From Rapana venosa (lineage: Eukaryota; Mollusca; Gastropoda; Neogastropoda; Muricidae), in NCBI GenBank assembly GCA_028751875.1, contig CM054135.1:54871351-54935350 (forward strand): DNA of 64,000 nucleotides, in the 5' to 3' direction. Below are positions 50,351-64,000 of this stretch, in pieces (position 1 is the stretch's first letter; each line of letters starts with the position of its first letter). The notes under the pieces were generated by a model that saw only the letters and a program-made list of their open reading frames with translations, was not told the DNA's origin and ran no database searches. A program made the translations under genes and the position numbers.

Positions 50351-52705
50351 CCCTGCGTAAGCAGATGTCACCCAAAAGATGAACTACCTACTGAAAAGTT
50401 TTTCATCCAAGTCAGAATACTGTACATTTACCATAATTATTACACGCCTGAGATAAAGTTCTGCCAAGCGTCGCACATTAGCAAAAATAAAATAAAATGA
50501 AGGGGTGGGGGTGGGGGGGAGGGAGTACACACGGCACAACTGTCTTTAAATTAATATGGTTGGGTTTGTTGGGTTTATAAAGAAAGAACAACCTCACACA
50601 CACACACACACAGATAGGAATAGACGTAAAACTAAAGATATCGCACACACACACATATACGCACGCAGGCAGTCAGGCAGGCATGCACACATGCGCGCAC
50701 ACACACACACCAGCTGTGAAACTAGTGTCACATAAGGCGTCATTTGTCCAGAGGTGTTTGAATCATGTGAAACAAGAAACACACCTCCACAACTCCCTGC
50801 CCACCCCCCCACCCCCGTCCCCACCCCCTAAACAAACCTGCCTTCAAAGCAAGAAAACAAGGAAACTTAATCGATAGACTGCCTGTGGTGATTTTCATCC
50901 AAAACTATGATATGTGCATATGTATGTATTTAAATATATATTAATTTTGGCTATAAATGAGTATGTATTCTTAAATTCCCACTGTTATCCATGTATATCT
51001 AAGAGGTAAATAACAGGTTAATGGCTTGTTTATGACATTTTTTTCCCTTTTTAAATAAGGCAGGAGAGCTCTTTGTTTTGCATGACTGATTCAAACTGGG
51101 TGGTGATGATGATTACACTACAGCCACAGGAGAATTTGCCCACTTGTCATGATATATATGCCTATCTTACATACATATTATGTGCTGATGGCTGTTTACT
51201 AAATGAATGGTACGAGCTCTTGTGAACTACAATGTTTGAACTGGGTCAATTTGTTGAACGTAACAATGACCCTCCTTAGTTTCATGTATCTGAAATGTAG
51301 TTTCCTGTATCTCACGCTTGTATCAAACAAACATAAATGTTTTCTTTAAAAATAAAAACAAACAAAAACAACAACAGAAAACTAACAGATATGCAGAAAG
51401 TGTATTCTGACCACAAAAAGAGCGATCTATATATGTATATTTCTTCTTGAAAGTAGTCGCTGGATGATGAATATTTAAACCAGATGTTCAGTCCACAAGT
51501 TACTGAGTGAGACTCACACCAATCACAGTTACTTTTTTCTCCAACCAATGTCTGTGACACAGGGATGCAGACATACAAAAAAAAGAACATAACAAGAAAG
51601 GGAAAAGTAAAAAGAGGAGAAGGACAAAGGAGAAGAAGGAAGGAGGGGGACGAAAAATAAGGAGGAAGAAGAGGAAAAGGGAAGAAGAAGAGACTATCAG
51701 TGAAAAATCTGTAATCAACATTTCCTTATCACGAGACTTTATTTCAACTTGATGACCCTAACAAGAGAAAATAACAAATCTTTCTCTATAATAACCTCTC
51801 TTCCAAGCTTTCTTTGCTGATTCTTTCGTCAAGTGTTTGTCATGGTTGTGGTTATGCATTTTAATCTCACATCCAATCCTTTTTTCCTGTCTGTTGAAGT
51901 GTTGTCAGTTTGTTGGTGGTGGTGTTGTGGAGTGCTTGCTATGCTTGCACACTTTTTACCCCCATTCCTTGGCTAGAGCTCTGAGGTTCAATATGGTGAG
52001 ATTTTTTGTGTATGTATGCGACTGTTTTTACCAACCTTTAAGGTTACCACATTCTTATTTCGAGGATGTTTGTGTATATAAATTGCATTTTAACCTCACC
52101 TTCAAGCTTTTTTGCCCTGATCTTTTCTTTGAACATGTTTTTTTAAATATTTACTCATGAGCATTACTTAATGTTCATTCTATTCATGAGCATTTCTTAA
52201 TGTTCATTCTATGAGGATTTCTTGGTGTTCATATAGATCTGTGACTGCAACATAACAATCTGAAACATGCAACATAACAATCTGAAACAACACCAGTTTT
52301 TGTTATTGAAGTCTGTTTTGAACAGAAACAGGCAAGTTGTGCTCATATAGCATTCTATTCCACTGTTTCATGGCAAGGGGCTGAAGGCACAAGGAGCAGG
52401 GGGTCCCATTTCTCTCCTCTCTACTGTAGCTATAGATAGATCTGCAGCATGCTCTGTCATCTGTCAGATCTATCGTGGCCAATCTGTTACAACCTCTCAC
52501 ATCTGTCACATCTATTGCAGGCAATCTGTCAACCCCCCCCCCCCCCTTTCCCCTCCCCTACATAGGTCAAACAACTTGAACTAGTGTGTTAAAAAACAAA
52601 AAAAAGAAAAAACAAAAAGAAAGGGAAAAAAAGGCCCCAAAATTGTGCAAGACCAACATGTGTATACAAATTTTTATCCAGATATTAAAATATCAACACA
52701 CAATG
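50350..52705. other. no gene recognised
   Basis: Mostly AT-rich unique DNA. Contains a SINE tail-type block (51965-52070), three echoes of GAGCATTTCTTAATGTTCAT-like text (52155-52235), and repeats of ATCTGTCA-type text near 52440-52530. Confidence 0.6.
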
Positions 52706-52707
52706 AA

Positions 52708-52995
52708 AGGGGAGGCACCGTGGTCGAGTGGTTTAGGAGGTCAACTCGTGATCCAGAGGTCGCGGGTTCAATCCCCGCTCGGCTCGGTGTTGTGTCCTTG
52801 GGAAAGACACTTTACTCCTATTTTCCTCACTCCACCCAGGTGTACAAGTGGGTACCAGCTCTGCTGGGGAAGTATCTGGCGACAGACTAGCGTCCTGTCA
52901 CAGGGGTGGTGAAAAACCATCAGTTCGCTTAACGCTACAGAAACCGGGATAAGCTCCGGCTCTATGGGCCTTCTGGCTCGAAAGAACACTTACAC
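52708..52995 (+). repeat. SINE-2, tRNA-derived, different family
   Basis: The tRNA-like head has A box CGTGGTCGAGTGGTTTAGG and B box GGGTTCAATCC. The central block (TTGTGTCCTTGGGAAAGACA) resembles the conserved central domains of invertebrate SINE superfamilies. The 3' part is GGGCCTTCTGGCTCGAAAGA. The tRNA-like part lacks a proper acceptor pairing, so it is not a tRNA gene. Confidence 0.85.
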
Positions 52996-53344
52996 AATGA
53001 AAGAAAAATAGATATAAATGAAAATAAACAAAATGACAAAACAAAGGAAATGCAGAAAAGATTAAAAATAATAATAAAACCCTTGATACTTTGTTTACAA
53101 TGAAGAAAAATGCAAGGTTTGGTTAACACATTTTTTTTTTCATTACCTCATATATTTTATACACATGTATCTAAACAGTTTTGTTTTGAATCTAGCTGCA
53201 TTATGCATTGTACAACTTGTCCCAAATGCTGTTCAAAGTTTTCTTCTTATCAATTACTGTCAACACCATCTGCATACATCTATTTCCAAGTTCAGCATCC
53301 CAAAGAAGCTGTAACCAAACACAGAGCAGCACACCATCGTTTGC

Positions 53345-53695
53345 CAACTCCCTCATGGGGATGCCAGGGCCCTGTCAGTATACACTATGAATAGCATCCC
53401 TGCCTTTTTGGAAATTCTGTGCAAGAAATTCCCTCTTTTCTATCCCTATCTTTTTTTCTGCCTTGTTCCTTTTCTTCCTGTCACCTCCTTCTTGACTTAT
53501 TTTCTGCCTTCCTGGTCTATTCTCCTGCCTTTCCCCCCCAGAAAGACTTAAAATCACAATTCTCTCCCACGCTGAAGTCAGATGCGCTGGGCCTGACTTG
53601 TCAAGCACTTGACGGCAACGCAACACATTCTCGCTCATCAGACAAACAACAATAGCTGCTTCTAAGCGTTCGATGACAACGAAGAAGAATTTTCA
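53345..53695 (+). repeat. family F copy, sense orientation, with GAA tail
   Basis: CTCATGGGGATGCCAGGGCC to GCGTTCGATGACAACGAAGA, complete at both ends. Confidence 0.88.
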
Positions 53696-54408
53696 TGAAA
53701 TCCACCAGCACATGTTTCAAGACCAAAGCATTTATAATAGCCCTAACGACAGCTGGATCAGTGGTTGGGGGCTCTGCTGACAATGCAGCCATCTTGAAAG
53801 CAAGAGTTCCCAAATTCAAACTCCATCATCCATGGATCTGCAAATGGGCTTTTGCCTGATATCAGTCTTCTAAATCCACTAGACTGTGAGTGGTGGTCTG
53901 TGTGCTAGTCTTCAGGGTAAAATGAGGATAATACTGTTGAGATTCTGATTTCAACAGGCTTTCTAAGATCATATGAAAGAATACAGGACACACACACACA
54001 TGCAAGCATGCACGCGCGCACGCACGCACACACACACACACTCAAGTACGCGAGATTCTCTCTCTCTCTCTCTCTTTATTTCAAACATTCCTAGATCACA
54101 GGGAAGTAAATCAAAACATGCCAATACTCTCTCCACCAACCCCCCCCAACAAACATGCACCCAAGTGTACACATACTGTACACCCCCCCACCCCTCCACC
54201 CCCCAAACACACTGTTGCCACAAAACAACCTGCCTTTCTGGACACCCACTCAAAGCAAACCCACCACTGACACTACAGTAGTAGCCTACAGGAGATTGAC
54301 CTGCCTGCCTACCTGCCTGCCTACCTGCCTGGCAGACCTCAACCAGGAAGTAGAGAGGCCAGAGAAATAGGTGGCTATTTGACACTCCACCCTCTCTTTA
54401 TATACCCC

Positions 54409-54481
<73 letters not shown>

Positions 54482-56519
54482 GTGTGTGTGAATAACTCTC
54501 ACCTGACTGGCACACACCCAGTGACACATACACACACACACATGGAAATGTGTATACCTCACACACACACATACATACAACAGATGACAACATTTACAAA
54601 ACTGCATACACACAGGGACTGGATTTTTTTAAAACCCACACGAGTGCTTATTCCATTATCCTCAAAATAAAGGATTAAATAAATAAATAAACAAACAAAT
54701 AAATAAAACTACAGAGTATACCCCACACACCTTCAAACACACACACAGAGTCACACACACACAGTCACCCCCCCCCCACCCCCCCCCCCCCCCCCCCCAC
54801 CACACACACACACACTGTCAAACATATCCAAGCCCTAATTTAAGTGGTCTCACACTCTCCACAAGTCTGACAAGTCATACTCATAGGATCAAAGGGGAGA
54901 AGAAAAGGAGGGGGGAAAAATGGAGGGATGGGGGGGGGAGGGGGGGATCCTGTGTATTGACACCTTTGACATAAAACACCTTTATGCAGGGTGTGGACTG
55001 AGCAAGTAGGACGAGGTCACTAAAGGTACTACTAAGTAAGACACAGGTGTGTATGGGACAAGAGTTGTTCGCTCCCCCCCCCCCCCCCCCCCCACTCCTC
55101 CCACCACCTACACCCCCTTGCATTCAAGCCTGGCCAGTCATGACAGGTTTTATGTCAATATATAACAATCCTCATTCACCAAAAAGAAAACTGAATGATT
55201 TTGCGGGGGTTATTACTACTGTTGTTGTTCCTTGGCTTGTGCTTCCAGGGTCACCAATGGTATAAATGTGTACATGTGTACATGCGACGTTTTTGCCCAC
55301 CATAAAGGTAGCCATAGACAAACTTTGGGGGATAAAGGAATGAATAGGAGGGTTAACAAGCGCTCAATGTGAGTGTGGAGACCTGTGTTTGTGTGGTGCG
55401 TGTGTGTGTGTGTGGGGGCGGGGGTACTGTGTGTAAAGTGTGAGTGAGTGTGTGTGAGAGAGAGAGAGAGTATGTGTGTGTGAATGTAATATGCATGAGC
55501 ATAAACTATAAGTCTGTAATTCATGTACATACACACATACACACACACACACACGTATGCACATTAATATGGGTAATCTCTGCTGTCTTCCACTAAGCAA
55601 ATAATATACAATGATCAAAGGTCTTTTATGTGTATGTTGATAACTTAACCATTCTGAGGTAAGCCTTTCCTTATTCAACATTCGCTTTCTCTCTCTCTAT
55701 ATATATATATATTTCATATTTGCTTATGATATCTCCACACTATTTCATCCTCAACTCTCATGTTCTCCTTCTTTGCAAAATTCTAGACAGCTTTCAAAGG
55801 GTTAACACTTTGAATTTATATCAAAGTAACACTGACAGTCTCTGCTTGGATTACAAGAGTAAAATTTGCGAGAGAGACCTCACAATACCAAGCAGAGATC
55901 CAAATTTATAATATGAAACTGTACTGTCCACAGCTTACTCGAATATGATGTCAACCATGCAATGTTAAGTTTTTTAACATTATCTTTCAAAAACAAGTTT
56001 TTGTTCTATGTAAAATTGTTTGAAACAGTTCAGGGTTGTTGGGGTGGTTTTTTGGCTAGGGTTTGGGGTACTTTTAAAAACCTTTTATCAATCATTAACT
56101 GAAGGGGGCACTTTATTAATGTGGTCATGGATTTGCTTATGAAGTAATCAAAACCTGCAAAACGACTATTCTAATTATCACACCTCAGTTCAACAACAGA
56201 CTACTCTGACTGTTCTGTTTTGGTTGGTGAACTTGTCCTTCCACATGTTTGGTCCAAAGTGACTTACTGTGGTGGGCTGCTCATGGTCAGATGCCAGGAG
56301 ATCAGGGGAAGCAAAATTCTCCCCAGCCGTACACTTTAACCCACAGCATCTGATCCAAGGAGACGAGAGTAGGCGTGGGCAATTTTAGTGAAAGAAAGAG
56401 AGGCTGGACCGCCTGCTGCTTGTCAGTGATGTGTCTCAGCTGCGCCTTTGCCAGTTAAATTCAAATTTTATTATTTTAGCAAACGCCAACAGCTACTTTT
56501 TTTTAAAAGTAAAAGATAA

Positions 56520-56520
<1 letters not shown>
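53696..56520. other. no confident gene; simple repeats and C-runs
   Basis: (CT)n at 54411-54479, a C-run cluster at 54765-54800 and 55071-55094, and a SINE tail block at 55215-55340. Four GCCTGCCTACCT-type repeats near 54300. A strong minus-strand donor at 56266 is discussed as a finding. Confidence 0.6.
54588..54710 (+). repeat. SINE-1 tail fragment
   Basis: GGGACTGGATTTTTTTAAAA, then AGTGCTTATTCCATTATCCT and an (AAAT)n tail. Confidence 0.85.
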
Positions 56521-59149
<2,629 letters not shown>

Positions 59150-59150
<1 letters not shown>

Positions 59151-59220
59151 GTGCATACATACTGGATGTAAAAAAGCACACAAGTGCTTATTCATTATCT
59201 TCAAAATAAAAGAATTTGTG
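59150..59220 (+). repeat. SINE-1 tail fragment
   Basis: ACTGGATGTAAAAAAGCACA to CATTATCTTCAAAATAAAAG, directly after a long CA microsatellite. Confidence 0.82.
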
Positions 59221-59441
59221 AAGAAAAAAAAAAGAATTTCACACACACATGCACACTCTAGGCACACCTTTAAAAAGCTCTGACAACTGTCAAGTTTTAG
59301 CTCAATGAAAATTGAAAATCACTCCAGTCCAACATGTTTTTATAGTAATAAAAAAAACCCACCTACATCTATTCTGAGTATTCACTTATTTTCTGTGTTG
59401 GAAATTTTTTTTTAATGTATGTTAATGTCCTCTACTACATG

Positions 59442-59497
<56 letters not shown>

Positions 59498-60827
59498 TGT
59501 GTGTGTGTGTGTGTTCGTACATGCATGTGTGTGTGCACGTGTGCGTTGTGTGCATGTATGTGTGTGTGCATGTGTGCGTGGAGTGTACATGCATACATGT
59601 GGTTGTGTGTGTGTGTGTGTTGTCTGTGCATGAGTGTGGGCCAAAGTTGTAGTTCACAAACACTTTAACTCCAATGAGAAAAAACCAACAAGAATGTATA
59701 GAAAGTACAACCATGAACTATAAAAAAAACTTAAAACGTAAATATAAAAAAAAGGTCATTTTCATGAGTGACCTTGACCAGTATTTCTCAATGACCAATC
59801 CAACAGAAGGACAGTGGGAATGCTGGGCACCACAAACAATGGCTGACCAGTGACCATCTCCTTTTTTTTTTATTAAAACCAACAACCATGTCCCCCCAGG
59901 AGGCTTACAAAGTCCCCCACATGCCCTGCCTCAATCTCTCCCCTCCACCTGCCTCACTCACTCACTCTTTCTCTCCCTCTCTCCAACACACCACCCATCC
60001 ACCCTGAACTGGTGGTGTTAGCCTGCAGCATAGTGCTTCCCCTCTTTTCCCCGCTAATGGCCCTGCCACCCTGTAATTCAATGCCGAGGGTACACGTTTG
60101 TCTGTGCTGGGATGCCGGGTAGACTCCACTCCAAAACACCATGTCAGGTCTGTAATGGAAGCTCGCTTGCTTGCTTGCTTGCTTGCCTGCTGGCTAAAAA
60201 GTGTCCCTTCAGAGATGTCACGCGCAGAGGACATGGGAAGAAAATGAGACCCCCTAAAAGGTTTAGGTAGATGTTAGGGGCAAAAAGGGTGTCATTCCAT
60301 ATTCTTGAGTTGGGTTTTGTTTCCTTTAGAAGGTATGTGTGTGTGGGAGAGGGATGGGGGTGTAGTGTGCGTGTGGAGGGGGGGTGGGGGTAGTGTGTGT
60401 GGTGTGTGGGGTGGGGGGGGGGGGGGTTATAGTGTGTGTGTGTTGTGTGTGTGTAGTCTTCAATTCGATTTTACGTCTGTTCACTCTCAGTGATATTAGT
60501 GTGTGTGTGTCGAGTGCAGTGTGTAGTGTGTGTGTTGTGTGTGTAGTGTGTGTGTTGTGTGTGTAGTGTGTGTGTGTGTGGTGTGCAGTGTATGTGTGTA
60601 GTGTGTGTGTGTGTGTGTAGTGTGCAGTGTGTATGTGTGTAGTGTGCAGTGTGTATGTGTGTAGTGTGTGTGCATGTGTGCAGTGAGTGTGTGCAAATTC
60701 AGAGGCACATGTTCACAGGGATGAGAACAGGTGGAGTACTGATGGCAGTCAGATATTATGTGTGTGTGTGTACATGTATACATATTTCTACATCATAACA
60801 TGTACAATAATAAATATATGTGTATAT

Positions 60828-60858
<31 letters not shown>

Positions 60859-61848
60859 GCATGCATGTCTAGTCTGTTCAGAACACATGAAATAATAACT
60901 TAATAAGGTTTTGTTTTTTTAAATATACCCACTGCCTCCCAAATTAGCAAATGATTAATGATACAAGAATATATATCTCTCTCTCTCTGAGCATGGACAA
61001 GTATACCATATGGCACGCAACACACACACACACACACGTCCTTGGGAGGAAAAATAAAGGTAGTGGCCGAGTCGCTAATGAGCAGACTACATCACGCCCA
61101 GTCTCTTTGATAGCTGATCTTTTAATGAATATGGAAGAGAGGGGGATGACAACATGATTCACAGTCTCACTCTCAATCACAACCAGCCAAGATCCTCACA
61201 GCACCACTACCTGTGGAGACTGGCTGAAGGCCGTCACGACTGACACCTCTCTCCCCCCCCCCCCCCCCCCCACCCCCCCCCCCCCCCCCCCCATCAGTCA
61301 GTGTCAATGGCCTGACGACAACAGAGCTCTGCACAAACTCTCTGAAGGAGATCCCTTTTCATCCCTTCACTGACTTAGACTCCCTCCACTCCTTGAGGAG
61401 TTGTTGGGACACTGCGCTTCTTCTGAAGTCACAGCTTCTCCAGTCACAGACTGAATACCGGAAATAGTTGTGTGTCATCCATGCCACTGGCCATAGCCTG
61501 CCTATTGTTCTATAAAACAAGGATCTTCTTCTGCATTCCCTGGCCATGCTAAATACTTAAGTCCGGTCTGGATGGTGAAGTCTGCAGTTTGTCACAGTGG
61601 CCCTGCTGGTCCTCATGAATAGTTAGGTGTTTTTTTTCTGTCAGAGATTTACCGGGCTAGGCCATGTCTGGTGTTCAGTGTGTTGAAGGTAGGACAGGAC
61701 TGCAGGATGGGGAGGAGGGGGTTTGTGGGCCTGTGCCACAAGGGCACTTGTCAGTGTGGGATAGTTTCATGTGGTGGAGATGGGGTCGTTTTTATTTTGG
61801 CAGAGAGTCAGCTTCTTTTTTTTTGGCACATAAACTTTCATGCTTGTT

Positions 61849-61911
<63 letters not shown>

Positions 61912-62008
61912 GGGGCGAGAGAAGACAAGACAAGACAGAGAAGAAAGAGCAAGAAAGACAAGACAAGACAAGACAAGACAAGACAAGCAAGAAAGAAAGC
62001 AAGACAAG

Positions 62009-62070
<62 letters not shown>

Positions 62071-62147
62071 TCGAACTCAAATGATTTATTCACAAAAAGG
62101 CCATTGGCCCATACATGAAGGGAATTGCTGAACTGCTTAGGTGGTGG

Positions 62148-62184
<37 letters not shown>

Positions 62185-62795
62185 GAGGAGCAATAGTAAC
62201 GACAAAATTTTTTTGTATAAAAAAAAAAGGCAGCTACAAATATATGACTTAGGACAACAATATCTGAGAAAGAGACTAGAGAGAAAGAGAAACAGACAGA
62301 TATAGACAGAGAGAGGGGGGAGGGAGGGGGAAAACAGGCAAACAGACATAGACAAAGAGAGACGTTTTAAATTCTTTGCTTCAATATATATACATACATA
62401 TATATACACAACACCAAAGCCCCCGGGTTATTCTTTAGAAGAAAAGTCAGAATTCAAAGTTTTGGGGTCCACCAGACCAGTCAGTGAAGCATGACTATTG
62501 ACACAAACAAATCAAAATTCAAGGGACTAAATGATCCATATCACTACACTGTATAATTTTCCACATTCAGAAAGTTAGCACTCTCTTTTCCCTTCTCATT
62601 TCTTTGCAAGGAGGGAGCTATCTCTACAAAAACCTGCTGTGCACCTCCCCCTAGGTTATTTTTCTTTATCTCTCTAGTGCATGAATTATTTATTTTTTCA
62701 AACCTGAACAAATGTAATCTTGACATATATATATCCACCTTTTTAATTTATTTTTTTTAAAAGGAAACATTTTAGATTTTTACCACAAAACATGT
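59220..62795. other. no gene recognised; GA, GT, G- and C-run clusters
   Basis: (GA)n at 59443-59495, GT at 60490-60690, C-runs at 61252-61292, (GA)n-G-run-(GACAA)n-(GA)n compound at 61850-62070, and a G-run of about 35 at 62149-62183. 62078-62125 is the element end also seen at 37695. Confidence 0.65.
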
Positions 62796-62995
62796 TCTAT
62801 TTGTGTTCACACGCAAGACCTTGGTATACATACAGACTCATATTGAGGACTTTTGGGAGAGTGAAGTTGGTACTGATGTCAACTCCAGCTGAAAAATCCC
62901 CTTGAACAGATGCCTCAGTATTAGTTCAAACCCAGGCTGTCAGATCACAAGTAAAACCTCTCTAACCACTGCATAGCACTAGGCTATCCCACCCC
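62795..62995 (-). repeat. SINE-1, diverged
   Basis: Reverse orientation body (TTGGTATACATACAGACTCA ... TCAACTCCAGCTGAAAAATC) and head (CTCTAACCACTGCATAGC). Confidence 0.82.
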
Positions 62996-63055
62996 TCTTG
63001 AAGCACAATAAAACACTGCCACTATATGTTCAGTCCCAAACTCTGTGGAGTTGTT

Positions 63056-63104
<49 letters not shown>

Positions 63105-63617
63105 AGAGAGTAGATACACAAAATCACCCTGAAAACTAAATCAAAATTTCACTTCAGTTTTTTTTTACTGCTTAATTATATCATAGTCAAACTCAAGGCT
63201 CAGGCCACACTGGGGCAATCACTACATTAAACTTAGAAAATTCAACAATCAAACTGTTTTTAAGTTTTCGATCTATCAAAAGATACTTCTTTTAATTAAT
63301 ATGATGTAAGTTTGCATCAAAAAGATTATTTAAGTCTGCTGAGGTCATCAACCTTCCTGCTCCATAAATTTCATAATTTCCAGATTACAACGAAAAAGAA
63401 AAAAAATAGTATTTCAAAATCACAAAACACAGATTGTATTAATTAGGCCTGGAAAAAAACACCCGCCATACATGATATGAATAATGGTATATTAGATATT
63501 AATACCTCTTTATACTCCTTCCCAAAATTCAATACAAAATCACTGAGGCATGGCACTAAAACAAAGTAAAATATTCAGCGTGTCTTGTCCTAAGCTGAAC
63601 CTGGGAGGGAAAGGTAG

Positions 63618-63648
<31 letters not shown>

Positions 63649-64000
63649 AGAGAGAGGGAGGGGATAGAGAAGGGGGACAGGAGGTATTTCCCTCAAACAG
63701 GCAGCTTAGGGAAGATTTAATCCCGCAATCTTTAAATCACTCCAGATAATGTCTAATGCTCTAACCACTGAGATATGGATGCTCATACACATTTAACTTA
63801 AGCGCAAATAGTCCTCTATGTGTCATTAATATTAATGATTACAGGTAAGTGTGGACAATAGCTTGACCTGCACTAATTGCCACTTTTAACACAACAGCAT
63901 ACATTTAACTGAGAATGAGATATTTACACAAGTACATTAATGGTTTTTAAACTACTTTTTATAGGCTGCTATAAAAGAACATGCATATGAAAGTTTGTAT
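62995..64000. other. no gene recognised
   Basis: AT-rich. (AT)n at 63061-63101 and a G-run at 63619-63646 with a reverse tRNA-like motif CTCTAACCACTGAGATATG near 63757, likely another decayed SINE. Confidence 0.6.

Noticed and set aside
52303..52524. 73-residue minus-strand open frame (DVRGCNRLATIDLTDDRACC)
   Set aside because: The plus strand contains short internal echoes of ATCTGTCA-type text that explain the frame; no family resemblance.

Overview
This is a nuclear genomic window from an animal, most probably a gastropod mollusc. The evidence is split genes with GT-AG introns, tRNA-derived SINEs, non-LTR and piggyBac remnants, and a very high density of CA/GA/AT microsatellites and minisatellites. 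Nothing in it looks bacterial. The mollusc placement is an inference from repeat style and protein divergence, not from a search.

One gene can be recognised with confidence: a prominin-like gene (PROM1/CD133 family, five-pass membrane glycoprotein) on the minus strand, transcribed from about 35.5 kb down to about 1.8 kb. I reconstruct 18 exons. Almost all neighbouring exons join in compatible phase, and together they run from just before the first transmembrane helix to the start of the cytoplasmic tail. In transcript order they are 35442-35500, 32252-32457, 31381-31508, 28783-28849, 27820-27903, 24887-25074, 23029-23097, 22221-22284, 19153-19235, 16810-16956, 15457-15586, 12111-12202, 11198-11279, 8653-8799, 7102-7173, 4063-4158, 2900-2989 and 1837-1955. 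A possible terminal exon lies at 580-673. Missing pieces are the signal peptide and N-terminus, a short exon between 31381 and 28849, a short exon between 19153 and 16956, perhaps one between 8653 and 7173, and about 45 residues between 4063 and 2989, where a 500-N assembly gap sits.

The most unusual feature is how the introns are built. At least three, probably four, minisatellite arrays start at a splice junction of this gene, and their repeat unit is a copy of that junction: the 3' splice site of the first-transmembrane exon (32458-34218, with a duplicated block at 30716-31285), the 5' splice site of exon 19153-19235 (18530-19152), the 3' splice site of exon 12111-12202 (12203-14118), and probably that of exon 2900-2989 (2990-3305). 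These introns therefore hold dozens of decoy splice sites. The first-helix array carries an acceptor and a donor four bases apart in each unit.

The remaining sequence is repeat-rich. It holds about 30 copies or fragments of tRNA-derived SINEs, two further 300-400 bp interspersed families, a 1.48-kb piggyBac element with TTAA target duplication and a broken transposase (19557-21037), three decayed reverse-transcriptase C-terminal fragments of non-LTR elements (17460, 21767 and 28905), and long simple-sequence tracts. From 35.5 to 64 kb I find no exon I can defend. This is either the 5' intron and flank of the prominin gene or intergenic DNA.
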